64,000 bases of DNA from Gremmenia infestans (taxonomy: Eukaryota > Ascomycota > Leotiomycetes > Helotiales > Hamatocanthoscyphaceae): assembly GCA_032629725.1 (NCBI GenBank), contig JAFEVB010000015.1:682001-746000 (forward strand), written 5' to 3'. Below are positions 55,560 through 64,000 of this stretch, piece after piece. Positions within the stretch are counted from its first letter, which is position 1. Every line of letters begins with the position of its first letter. The position numbers and the translations under genes were made by a program. The notes beneath the pieces are model-generated. The model had not been told where the DNA came from, did no database searches, and worked only from the letters and a program-made list of their open reading frames with translations.

Positions 55560-57863
55560 CTAAGCAGACATCATATATGGATTCTGCACGCCGGTCTTTC
55601 CGGCCATCAAGAGTCCGAGTTCACGCATTCGCTCTGCGCCTTTTCCGGGTTGAGGCTTGCGTTCCGAATGATGCTTTCGTCCTTTGCACTGGAACTTCTC
55701 CTTGCGACGTTGGCGCTTCCTCTCAAGACCCTTGACAATGGCGATAGCACCACGGACATGACCGTCGGCAGAATCACTACCATCATGGCCATTGGCAGCT
55801 GCGATGCGAGAGGCTCGATATTGACGACCAAATGCATTTGGGGCACGTGGAAGTGATTTTGTGTGTGTGAGTCCAGGTCGCTGTGCAAGTGGCGCGAAGT
55901 TGATGGCTTTACTGTCTTGTGTGGTTGGAGAAGCAGCTGGAGAACGGATGCCTCGAGCAGGCGGAGGAGAGCGCATACGCTTGGGTGAGTGGCCGAAGAG
56001 TTTACGAGGTGGGGGTGAGCGAAGGCGCTGTCTTGGAGGTGGTGGAGAATGCAATCGCCGCGGTGGAGGCGGGGAGTGAAGTCTCTTTGGCGAATGAAGT
56101 GGTGATTTGCGTTTGGATGCAGAAGTCCGACGTCGATCACCTTCGTGGTCCGATTCCTCGAAGTTCCCGTGAAGCCAGACTTGCTCGTCGCTTTCGTTGG
56201 CACCTTCCACAAGATCTTCGTCATCTTCTTCATCGTCTAGATCGGACGTAGGGAAGCTGGGATCTATATCTTGTGGAGTCCGCTTATGCTTGGCGTTCTT
56301 TCTGGCTTCCATACATGATATGTATGCGTTCTCGATAGGTCTGTCCTCATCGAGAGTGCCACATACAAAGTCAGTACTATCAGGCAACTCTGGAGTACCA
56401 GGACGAATTCTGATTGGCCGACGTCTTGGCTTCCTCACTCCTTTCGGACCCAAAACAGAATCCAAGTGACCAAGCGAGTCGATAGAAGATGCAGATGCCG
56501 CTCGGTGAGCAGATGCACGGTAGGTAGAGGCGTCTGCGTGTGACAGTGCGATGTTCCGACCGGGGGTCCAAAACGCGAACTCCCCTTCTACATCACTCTC
56601 ATCAGATTCGGCAAATCCAGCTTCATTGTCGGTTTCGTTGCCATCAGACCCATCGTCTGAGCCATCCGAAGAGCCAAATTCATCGTCGTCTTCCTCACCA
56701 AAGTCATCGTCATCATCGGAATAGTTGACTGCTTCATCTTCTTCTTCTTCTTCAGCTTCTTCTTCTTCCTCATCCTCTTCCAGTGCCTCTTCTTCAACCT
56801 CATTTCCAAGTTTGCGAATAGCATTCTCCATCTTGAGTGTATCGTTGATGGTAAGCTTTTCTTTTGGGTTCTCAGCATCTCTACGAATCCAATCGTCCTC
56901 CTGTACTTCTCCACTCGCAAACTCGTAAAATCGAGTTGCCTCCGAGGACTTCAAGGTTTGCTCATCAGCGTTGATGTATTTGGGCTTCACCCGAAGAGCC
57001 TGAGGACTTTGTGACGCTCGTCTCAGAGTAGACGAGGAATCTCGGTGTGGTCTTGGTGAGGATCGGGTTGTGAGACGAGGAGACTTCCTGGGGCTTACAG
57101 TCGGCCGGCTCGTAATTTGCTTCTGGGCGTCAGTAACTTTAAGATGCGAAGTATTCTCCGTTTGAGAGTTGGCCAATCTCTCCTCTGAGGGTTTCATTGC
57201 ACATGCGAACTTGATTTTGCAGGTACGCGGTTTAGGAGGCTCGGCGGGCGTGACTGGCGCGGGTGCAACCACGACCGGAAGAATTGGCTTTTGGGTCATC
57301 TTCCCACATTGAAAGGAAACTCCACGCTGCTTTGGCGGGGCGGCTGCTGGAGGTAAAGCCTTAGGTGACAAACTTAGATATTCGGCGGCATGAGCTTCGT
57401 CTTTGATTTTGACTCTTCCCACCATAGGTGATGCTGGATTCGTGAGTTTTGCACCGAAGGAATATGGAGCAAAGCTAGTATAGGTTGGTGGTGGAGGACT
57501 AGGTGTATTGGTACGGGCGGGACTTGTGAGGCCTCCATCGCTGGTGAGTTCAGCCGTCGAGGTTAAACTAGCATTGCTTATCATCGATCGTCGACGAGAA
57601 AGGTCAGTCGTGACCTGAACCTCTGGTTTAGATGTTTCTTTCTCTTTCTCGGGATTATTATGGAGTCCCTTGGTAATGAGGGATTCCTTGCGTACGGCCT
57701 GGGACTGAACAGTTGATTTATAAAAGTTCGATTGCTGATACTGCTTGGAACGATGATCCGGGGGTTCATCGACGTCTGCTGCGATTTCTTCTTCGGTAAC
57801 TACTGCTGATGTGCTTGCGACGGTAGGAGACCGCCAGTTGTTTAAAAGGTCTTGCAGACCCAT
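55560..57863 (-). CDS. Large low-complexity fungal protein (possibly DUF2457 family)
   Basis: A single exon encodes 767 aa. The N-terminus MGLQDLLNNWRSP is followed by RRRSMISNASLTSTAELTS and SPPPPTYTSFAPYSFG, then CKIKFACAMKPSEERLA. A strongly acidic Glu/Asp stretch of about 60 residues lies near residues 350-420. The block EFAFWTPGRNIALSH and a segment about DRPIENAYISCMEARKNAKHKRTPQDIDPSFP look conserved. A Pro/Arg/Ser repeat region follows (SPPPPRRLHSP-type units), and the tail is basic. The arrangement reminds me of the fungal DUF2457 family, but I cannot verify that. Nuclear localisation is plausible from the basic clusters. No enzymatic motif is seen. Confidence 0.85.
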   Translation of the reverse strand: MGLQDLLNNWRSPTVASTSAVVTEEEIAADVDEPPDHRSKQYQQSNFYKSTVQSQAVRKESLITKGLHNNPEKEKETSKPEVQVTTDLSRRRSMISNASLTSTAELTSDGGLTSPARTNTPSPPPPTYTSFAPYSFGAKLTNPASPMVGRVKIKDEAHAAEYLSLSPKALPPAAAPPKQRGVSFQCGKMTQKPILPVVVAPAPVTPAEPPKPRTCKIKFACAMKPSEERLANSQTENTSHLKVTDAQKQITSRPTVSPRKSPRLTTRSSPRPHRDSSSTLRRASQSPQALRVKPKYINADEQTLKSSEATRFYEFASGEVQEDDWIRRDAENPKEKLTINDTLKMENAIRKLGNEVEEEALEEDEEEEEAEEEEEDEAVNYSDDDDDFGEEDDDEFGSSDGSDDGSDGNETDNEAGFAESDESDVEGEFAFWTPGRNIALSHADASTYRASAHRAASASSIDSLGHLDSVLGPKGVRKPRRRPIRIRPGTPELPDSTDFVCGTLDEDRPIENAYISCMEARKNAKHKRTPQDIDPSFPTSDLDDEEDDEDLVEGANESDEQVWLHGNFEESDHEGDRRRTSASKRKSPLHSPKRLHSPPPPRRLHSPPPPRQRLRSPPPRKLFGHSPKRMRSPPPARGIRSPAASPTTQDSKAINFAPLAQRPGLTHTKSLPRAPNAFGRQYRASRIAAANGHDGSDSADGHVRGAIAIVKGLERKRQRRKEKFQCKGRKHHSERKPQPGKGAERMRELGLLMAGKTGVQNPYMMSA

Positions 57864-60657
57864 TGTGTTTCGATTGTGGAGTGGCGGTTCGTGTGCAAAA
57901 AGGAAGCGACCTCAATTGGGCATTTGCACGGTGCTCGTAGGTGGTATTAAGGGCGAAGTGAATTATTATGGATATTCCCCGTATGCGGCGGACTGCGAAA
58001 GTCGAACGTGACGTAGAATGTGTTATTGAAAAGCGTCTGTAGCAGACTCTCGAAAAGGTGTCAAAATCGATTAGAAAATCTGGACGGTCCTACAAAGGTG
58101 TAGGACTGCTGTAAAATGCCTGATAGCAGGCAAAAGACCGAGGCAGAAGGCGTCCCTAAGGACTGTTATGCTATAATCGCAAAACCGGCATGTTGAATGT
58201 GAAAGAAGGATCCAAATGTACTTCGCAAAGAAGAAAAGAAGACGCGACTGAGTTCGAAACTTGACTGCGGTAGTTTAGGTGAAGCTTGAGGTGTACCAAG
58301 TAGCTTGAGGATTTGTTTGGAGGATGTTGAGGAAGTGGTCTTGGAAGGGTCTTCTCGTACAGAGCCAAGCCGGCAATTGTGCTTGGCCAACGCCCTATGG
58401 GCAGAAGAACAATGAAAATCTCGTAATTGGGGCGAGGCGAAGTAAGACAATACAGCACAGCACAGCACAGCGTACGAGCAACCAGGCGTCCGTCGGAGGC
58501 GACCTGTTTGCTTTTTGGGCGTTGAGTCCACGTCCAAGAGGATTTTCGTTGTATGTGCTGAGGTGGGTGAGGTGCGGTTGTGTTATGCTGCTGTGTTGTA
58601 CGAGAAAAATAATGGACTGGGAATGTGGGTGGGAAAAGCTTTTTGGGAGGGGTTAGTTTGCCGCTGCCCCGTGCTTGCCCTGTACTGCTCCTGGCGGCTG
58701 ATCCACGCCCCGGGTTCGCTTCAGTCTCTTTCTGCCAGTGATATGACAAAGAGAAAAATTATACTGGTACGGCACCACGGCTGATGGAGACAAGTCGGGG
58801 ATTTCACCGCTGCAAATGTTTTCATCTACAAATACTAATACCTGGCTAGCACCTACCTAACCATATAGTACCGTAACTCTATTCTTTTTTTCATGTGTGC
58901 AGTACCGTGTAATCTCCTCTTCTCTAGTATTCCTGTTATCGGACCTCTGCTTTGTCTTTGCTCTCCTCTTCTCTCCTCTCCCTCCCCTCCCTCCCCCTTC
59001 CCTCACCGTTCCCTCCCATCAAAGCCTCTTTTACCCGTTTCTTAGCTCAGCATACCTTACTCTACGGTACTCGTACCTATGCTGTACGAAGGTGCTGCTG
59101 CGTCTATAACAATACCGTTACCCTGCCGTACCGCACCGGACGTCTGACGTATTCCAGCTGCTAACCGCGGCAACGAAATTATCTTCAGAGTTTCCGCATT
59201 TTATTCTGGGTTCCGTGATCATCCACGATTCCCACCACACCACACGGTCCACCCCATCCACCAGATCATCTGCGCTAAACAGTGGAATTGTTGATACTCG
59301 AGACTCCAGTACTCGATGCGGGGTCCTCCGTGAAACATGTTTATCCACCATGTTGTGGGGGCTGTTCGAATTGCCCCGTTCAAACTGTCTCGCCATTTGC
59401 CTCGCCCATGCCTTTATCCTTCTTTTACCCACCACCCCAACCGTCCCGTACTGTACTGTATGTCGCTGTCAAAGGCCACCCAAAAATGATAACGATCTGT
59501 ACACAAGATCATGTTGCACATAGAGCTGCAGCTGAAAGCACGTACATCTCGTCGTGCATGAGCTATAACTTGTAAATCTTCCCCTTTTTACCCGGAATTC
59601 AATTATCGTCCAATGGCAGACGTGAGAACTGCACATGCAGACTACTGTCATCTTTCATCCTGACCGCCAGATGTACTGCAGATGTACCCCACATTCATGG
59701 ACATTCATATTTCACAAGCCCCTCTCTTCCCATCCGACGTGTCGTGTCCCCTTTTCTGCAGGACTCAGGAGTCTGCTTGCCCGAGAGCCCGAGAACAAGC
59801 TGTACTCCGTATTTTGGCTTTGTCCACTCAGCTGCAACACACCTCGGTGATATCTCTGGATGGCTTCGGCGGTTGGTACATAGTGCTGCTAGCAGGTGGA
59901 ACAACCCGTGATACTCTCTAGAGGCAGAGCGGTGAACTGAGAGAGACTATGAACTAACTGCTCCTCGCGAAACATAGGACACAACTTCTAACCACCCACC
60001 ATCTTGAAAATGGAAGTACAGCATTCTTTTCAAGAAAGATATCAGAAAGATAGGCAAATCCCGAGGTTCTCGTGAAACTTGACAATGAAGCACTTCCAAT
60101 TGTCCCTCGCCTTGCCGGCAACACCTACCCAAAGGGGTTGAATGCTCCATTGCAGTCTGCATGTGCATATGTACGAAGTATGTCTTCGACGTTGACCTGT
60201 AATGCACAAAACTGGCATGAGGGATTAATGGTCTCCAGTCGATTTCTTTCAAGGACGAAAGGGTCTCCGGGAATATATCCTTCTTAGTCATGATCAACTT
60301 TATCAGCCCATGATGATGATTGAGTTGATTCCAAGCACCAAAAGGCGAATGCGGTATGACGATGACGATGCTACTATGGCAGACGGTACGGACTGTACAT
60401 GAACGTATCACGTGGCTTTGCGTACAACAAGAATACTTCCGTGTATACTAAGACGCCTTCTAGACGTTGTATTGAACACTTATTTTTGATAGAAGAAGAA
60501 AGATACAGAGGGAGAAAAGAATACCACTTTTTCCTTTCGTGTCGTCACGTGTATTAGCTAAGCCCTCTTTGGACTAGACTAGACGTCGCCAAAATGATTG
60601 AACCTCAAGGAAAGCTCTCAAGGTCAACAACAATTCCAATTGACACCTCGCATCACC
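57864..60657. promoter_or_regulatory. Long divergent intergenic region, 2.8 kb
   Basis: Two divergent genes (low-complexity protein and ATP synthase delta) are separated by 2.8 kb. Antisense ORFs at 58166-58749 lack family motifs. A (ACAGC)4 run lies near 58452-58470, a long CT-rich stretch near 58960-59020, and TACTGTACTGTA near 59449. It may include long 5' leaders or an unannotated non-coding RNA. Confidence 0.4.
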
Positions 60658-61438
60658 ATGAACTCCCTCCGTATTGCTCGCTCGGCTCTGCGAGCGCGTC
60701 CTGCAGCTATCAAGGCCCCTCTTCTCCGCAGAGGATACGCTGAAGTTGTTTCGGATAAGGTCGGTATTTCTGAACAGATTTTGCGAATCATGCTAACTCG
60801 CCCTCAGATCAAGTTGAGCTTGGCTCTCCCTCACCAGGTACGTTCGAGACTCGATAATGGGAGAATTGAAATATAAGGGCTCGGTCGCCGAGAGCAGGGT
60901 TGATGAACAATGCGTTTGGGAGGCGCGCGGTGGATATGGACATATAGCTAACTGCACATCAACAGTCGGTCTACAAATCGCAGGATGTTGTTCAAGTCAA
61001 CATCCCCGCAGAATCCGGCGAGATGGGTGTCTTGGCAAACCATGTTCCTTCAATTGAGCAGCTAAAGCCAGGCCTCGTTGAGGTCATTGAGGAGAGTGGT
61101 GGAAGCAAACAGTTCTTCCGTAAGTTGCCGCACCCGCAGAGAACGCAGATTCCTAGCTTATATATGACTTGCCTAGTCTCTGGAGGATTTGCTATCGTGC
61201 AACCAAACTCGGAATTGAGCATCAACGCCGTTGAGGGATTTCCATTGGAAGATTTCAGCATAGAGTCAGTTCGATCACAAATCTCAGAGGCGCAAAAGAT
61301 TGCCGGTGGAAGTGGTAGTGAACAGGACATTGCTGAAGCAAAGATTGAGCTCGAGGTATTTAGGCATTCCTTGATGGCCTTCGATCATTACTAACCAGTG
61401 CACAGGTTCTGGAGAGCTTGCAAGCTGTTTTGAAGTAG
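60658..61438 (+). CDS. ATP16: Mitochondrial F1-ATP synthase delta subunit
   Basis: Exons 60658-60759, 60808-60837 (30 nt), 60966-61119, 61177-61355 and 61406-61438 (33 nt) encode 165 aa. The N-terminal presequence is Arg/Ala-rich with no acidic residues (RIARSALRARPAAIKAPLLRRGYAE). The mature part has IKLSLALPHQSVY, the beta-sandwich core VNIPAESGEMGVLANHVPSIEQL and FFLSGGFAIVQPNSELSINA, and a two-helix C-terminus. It is the central-stalk delta subunit, homologous to bacterial epsilon, coupling gamma to the c-ring. Length is close to yeast Atp16 (160 aa). Very short coding exons hide it from ORF scans. Confidence 0.95.
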
Positions 61439-61802
61439 AGGGGAGGATGGAGTCGTAGTTGAGGCAAGAGGGTTATAGAAAGCAGCAGCCGTGTATATCA
61501 TTGTTCGATAAATGCATTCTATGAGAACATGCGTATCACAACTGAAGTGATTTCCTGAGTTGAGGTTGTTGGTCACTCTTGCTCGTTTGGAACCCAGACT
61601 AGGGAAGGTGAGCCTAAACTATAATCAACTTCATATTTTTTCCTCCAACACCGCTTCATATGTTCAACATTCATTACCCAAGGCTGGCGAGCAGCATTGC
61701 TCGGCACCTTCATTTTATGGCCCAGCTTCAATACGTTTTTTTACTCCTATATCTTAGGGAACCCCGGAAGGTCCAGATGCCTTCAGGCTCCTCTGAAAGG
61801 CC
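61439..61802. other. Intergenic region ATP16 to Cys-rich protein gene
   Basis: It holds the ATP16 3' UTR and the promoter of the next gene, both plus strand. A short TTTTTTTACTCC leader lies near 61740. No gene is visible. Confidence 0.45.
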
Positions 61803-64000
61803 ATGACCTTCCAGTGGCAGTCTTCAAGACCCGGACAGACAGCTCGGCACGCATCTATATCACCCCAATCGCCCTTGACTATTCGCAAACATCCAAAGCA
61901 TGACAGTGTTAGTACAGGCCTTGTCGCATCACGCGTCCAATATTTACAGGCCTTTGCGAAATCACGTACCGCCGCTTCCCGCTCGACTACACCCAAACGT
62001 CGCGAGTATTCTCGTATCGGTTTTGGTCGACGTTTGAGCAGCCGATTCGGGTCGCCTGCTTCTCGGAACAGCAATCCTCACGAGCATACACAAGTCGAGA
62101 CCTCACATTCGTTCCTAGGTCTCACTTCGTCGAGGACAAACCACAAGGAGGGGCACGAAATGGCGAATGAAAGAATAAGCTTCGATCGAACGCCAGGAAT
62201 TCATGGACAAATCAGGCAGAATTCTGTCATCAAACGTGTACAGTACGATGCTATTTCTCCCTGGGCGACTCCGTCCAAAGCTGGGCCCTTTGCAGGGAGA
62301 CAGCGAGCACCTGAAGAGCAGTCGAATGTGCTTAGTGATACTAGCCGCTCTCAAATGGAGAGTCGCTACATGTCACAAGCTTCTAATGCCCCAGATACAT
62401 CCTTTGAAGACCACTCCAATCCATATCAGCACCTTCATTCTCGCCAGGGTGGGAATTTAGGGTCAGAAACTTCAATTCTAACCACATCTACCACGCGTCA
62501 GAGTGTTCGGGATCTTTTCAAGGATTACGGGATCGAAAGACCGACGAGGCTTGTTTCGTCTGAAGATACTTCTCGGGCCACAGACGAGCCCTCTTGGCGA
62601 TCAAGTTCGCATCGGCGCTGTCATGTTTGCTCATTCATCGCCTTGAAGAACTCCGTCAAGTGCTGGAGGTGTGGCCATGGTCACTGTGCAGAATGCGATG
62701 CTCTATCACCAATACAAGAAACTCGTAGGGAATACCACCCTGATGGTGCGGTGACTATCTCTAAGGATGAGATGCATCCCGTATCTGAGACATTTCCGAA
62801 GGAGAATACGAATGAGACGCCAAGTCAGACTAAAAGGCTTTACACACGACCCAAGCTACATTCCGTTCAGGAATCAACCTTGCCTACACCTCGAACGCGC
62901 ATCCGATCAAGTACATCAATCCAACCCACCTCTTTTGGTGCTCAAGTCTCCACGGCGCAAAAGGCGTCTCAAAATCCTCCATTACAGCAGACTAAGGGGC
63001 AAATACAAGTTACTAATATGTATTCTGGACATAGGGTTACAACAAATGTCAAGGAGTCTCCTTTCTTGAAAGCAGAGAGGTTGTCTTTAGAACAACCTCC
63101 TCGATGTCTCCCTATTGCTTCTCCAGTGCATAGTCGTGGTGACAATGGACAGAGTAACCGTACCCATAACCGCGATTCACAAACGAAATATGATCAATAT
63201 CATGATAGGAAGTACTCATCCTCTCCAAGTTCAGACGATGACGAGCATGGGGATCAAAGGTCTCATGTACAATACATGCCTCATAATTCCAGGAAGCATA
63301 CACCAAAGAGACTTCAAGTTCCCGACGAATCGGACCATGGATATACAGCTGATGATAGCTACATCGAGGACTTCGTACCACATCTTCACCCATCTTACCC
63401 TCGGAATTCAAGGGCCCCATCCCAAACAAATCCCCATGTCTTGGAGCCGAGTCCACGTCCACCTGGTGCTCAGCAGGGTGAGGTCCAAAAGGAAGAACTT
63501 GTCGAATGCTACGGGTACCCGAAAACAGGCCACCATCGCCAGGGCAGCGTTTCTTCTATAGGCGCTGTTGGAGAATGTCAACACTGCCTCAATGATTGTC
63601 AGTGCCCCGCATGCCAAAATACTGAACATAATGTTAGATGTTGTGTACACGAATCTCACAATCGCGTTATTCACCACCACGGTACTCCACAGAAAGAGAA
63701 CATTGCTACTCCGATGAATTTTCCACCTTCACCCCCAAGACCTCCGACTCCACCACTCCATACTGCATCATCTCCAGTCCGCACTGCGAGCACTGTGATT
63801 CCACTTCATTTGCGACGTAAAACAAGTCCACCAAAATTGAGACGGCTTCTTAAACCGCAAACTCCACAAACATACGCCACGAGATCTATGCTAAAGGAAA
63901 GCTTTAGTACTTCGAAATCAAAGAAGTCGAGATTAATCAATGAAGCGTCGCAACGACAAACGCCACTTCGAGTGTCGATTCCTCGGGAAATTTACAAGCC
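61803..64000 (+). CDS. Cys-rich, low-complexity protein, 3' end cut by window edge
   Basis: The frame from ATG 61803 stays open to the window edge (732 codons). An in-frame TGA just upstream makes this the first Met. I do not recognise the family. Most of the sequence is Ser/Arg/Gln-rich. A zinc-finger-like cluster sits at about residues 273-296: CHVC, ten residues, CWRC, then GHGHCAEC. The CX2C-X10-CX2C spacing resembles a RanBP2-type finger with extra ligands. A second Cys cluster near residue 590 reads CQHCLNDCQCPAC. Between them a conserved-looking SVRDLFKDYGIERP and a YGYPKTGHHRQGS segment are seen. It is probably a zinc-binding scaffold. Exon structure after the window is unknown. Confidence 0.75.
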   Translation, partial: MTFQWQSSRPGQTARHASISPQSPLTIRKHPKHDSVSTGLVASRVQYLQAFAKSRTAASRSTTPKRREYSRIGFGRRLSSRFGSPASRNSNPHEHTQVETSHSFLGLTSSRTNHKEGHEMANERISFDRTPGIHGQIRQNSVIKRVQYDAISPWATPSKAGPFAGRQRAPEEQSNVLSDTSRSQMESRYMSQASNAPDTSFEDHSNPYQHLHSRQGGNLGSETSILTTSTTRQSVRDLFKDYGIERPTRLVSSEDTSRATDEPSWRSSSHRRCHVCSFIALKNSVKCWRCGHGHCAECDALSPIQETRREYHPDGAVTISKDEMHPVSETFPKENTNETPSQTKRLYTRPKLHSVQESTLPTPRTRIRSSTSIQPTSFGAQVSTAQKASQNPPLQQTKGQIQVTNMYSGHRVTTNVKESPFLKAERLSLEQPPRCLPIASPVHSRGDNGQSNRTHNRDSQTKYDQYHDRKYSSSPSSDDDEHGDQRSHVQYMPHNSRKHTPKRLQVPDESDHGYTADDSYIEDFVPHLHPSYPRNSRAPSQTNPHVLEPSPRPPGAQQGEVQKEELVECYGYPKTGHHRQGSVSSIGAVGECQHCLNDCQCPACQNTEHNVRCCVHESHNRVIHHHGTPQKENIATPMNFPPSPPRPPTPPLHTASSPVRTASTVIPLHLRRKTSPPKLRRLLKPQTPQTYATRSMLKESFSTSKSKKSRLINEASQRQTPLRVSIPREIYK

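Noticed and set aside
58166..58749. Overlapping minus-strand ORFs of 123 and 192 codons
   Set aside because: Both frames are open by chance in C/T-rich upstream sequence. There is no conserved motif and no good splice partners.

Overview
This is nuclear DNA of a filamentous ascomycete (Pezizomycotina). A leotiomycete such as a Botrytis, Sclerotinia or Rhynchosporium relative is my best guess, but that is inference. The support is: mostly 43-110 nt introns with GT..AG ends and CTAAC/TACTAAT-like branch sites; fungus-specific families (MAPEG, PaxU/DUF829, GtaA glutaminase, bZIP-DUF3425, fungal SLATT); and recurrent CCTAGGTA/AGGTAGGT strings in promoters. Exon boundaries were worked out by hand by keeping frame and family motifs. 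Every complete spliced model has a total length divisible by three.

Left part (1-33.6 kb), mainly conserved cell machinery. In order: an Ark1/Prk1-type kinase (minus, runs off the left edge); MOT1; a GNT1-like glycosyltransferase; a coiled-coil protein with an in-frame TAA (minus); a PaxU/DUF829 hydrolase; a MAPEG protein; the splicing factor BBP/SF1 (minus); a Ure2-like glutathione S-transferase; SEC39 (minus), divergent from a twin-CX9C complex I subunit; an unrecognised two-exon fungal protein; and a Tra2-like RNA-binding protein (minus) with a GC-AG intron.

Middle part (34.2-50.1 kb), more accessory. It holds a secreted GtaA-type glutaminase (minus), an intact short-chain dehydrogenase (SDR), a fungal SLATT two-TM protein (minus), an Ap4A phosphorylase, a Myb-like protein (minus), a long stretch without recognisable genes, a frameshifted SDR pseudogene (minus), an atypical bZIP-DUF3425 factor (minus) and a secreted rhamnogalacturonan acetylesterase (minus).

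Right part (50.1-64 kb). It holds a patatin-type triacylglycerol lipase (minus), SAR1 (minus, six exons), a large low-complexity fungal protein (minus), the F1-ATP synthase delta subunit, and a Cys-rich protein that runs off the right edge.

The genes do not form an obvious pathway or biosynthetic cluster. The region reads as two housekeeping blocks around a small accessory block (roughly 38-50 kb) that holds the conflict-type SLATT gene, the SDR relic and the extracellular enzyme. I found no rRNA, tRNA, CRISPR or intact transposon. The features most worth a second look are the in-frame stop in the coiled-coil gene, the SLATT gene, the SDR relic beside the zipper-less bZIP, the GC-AG intron, and the very small coding exons.
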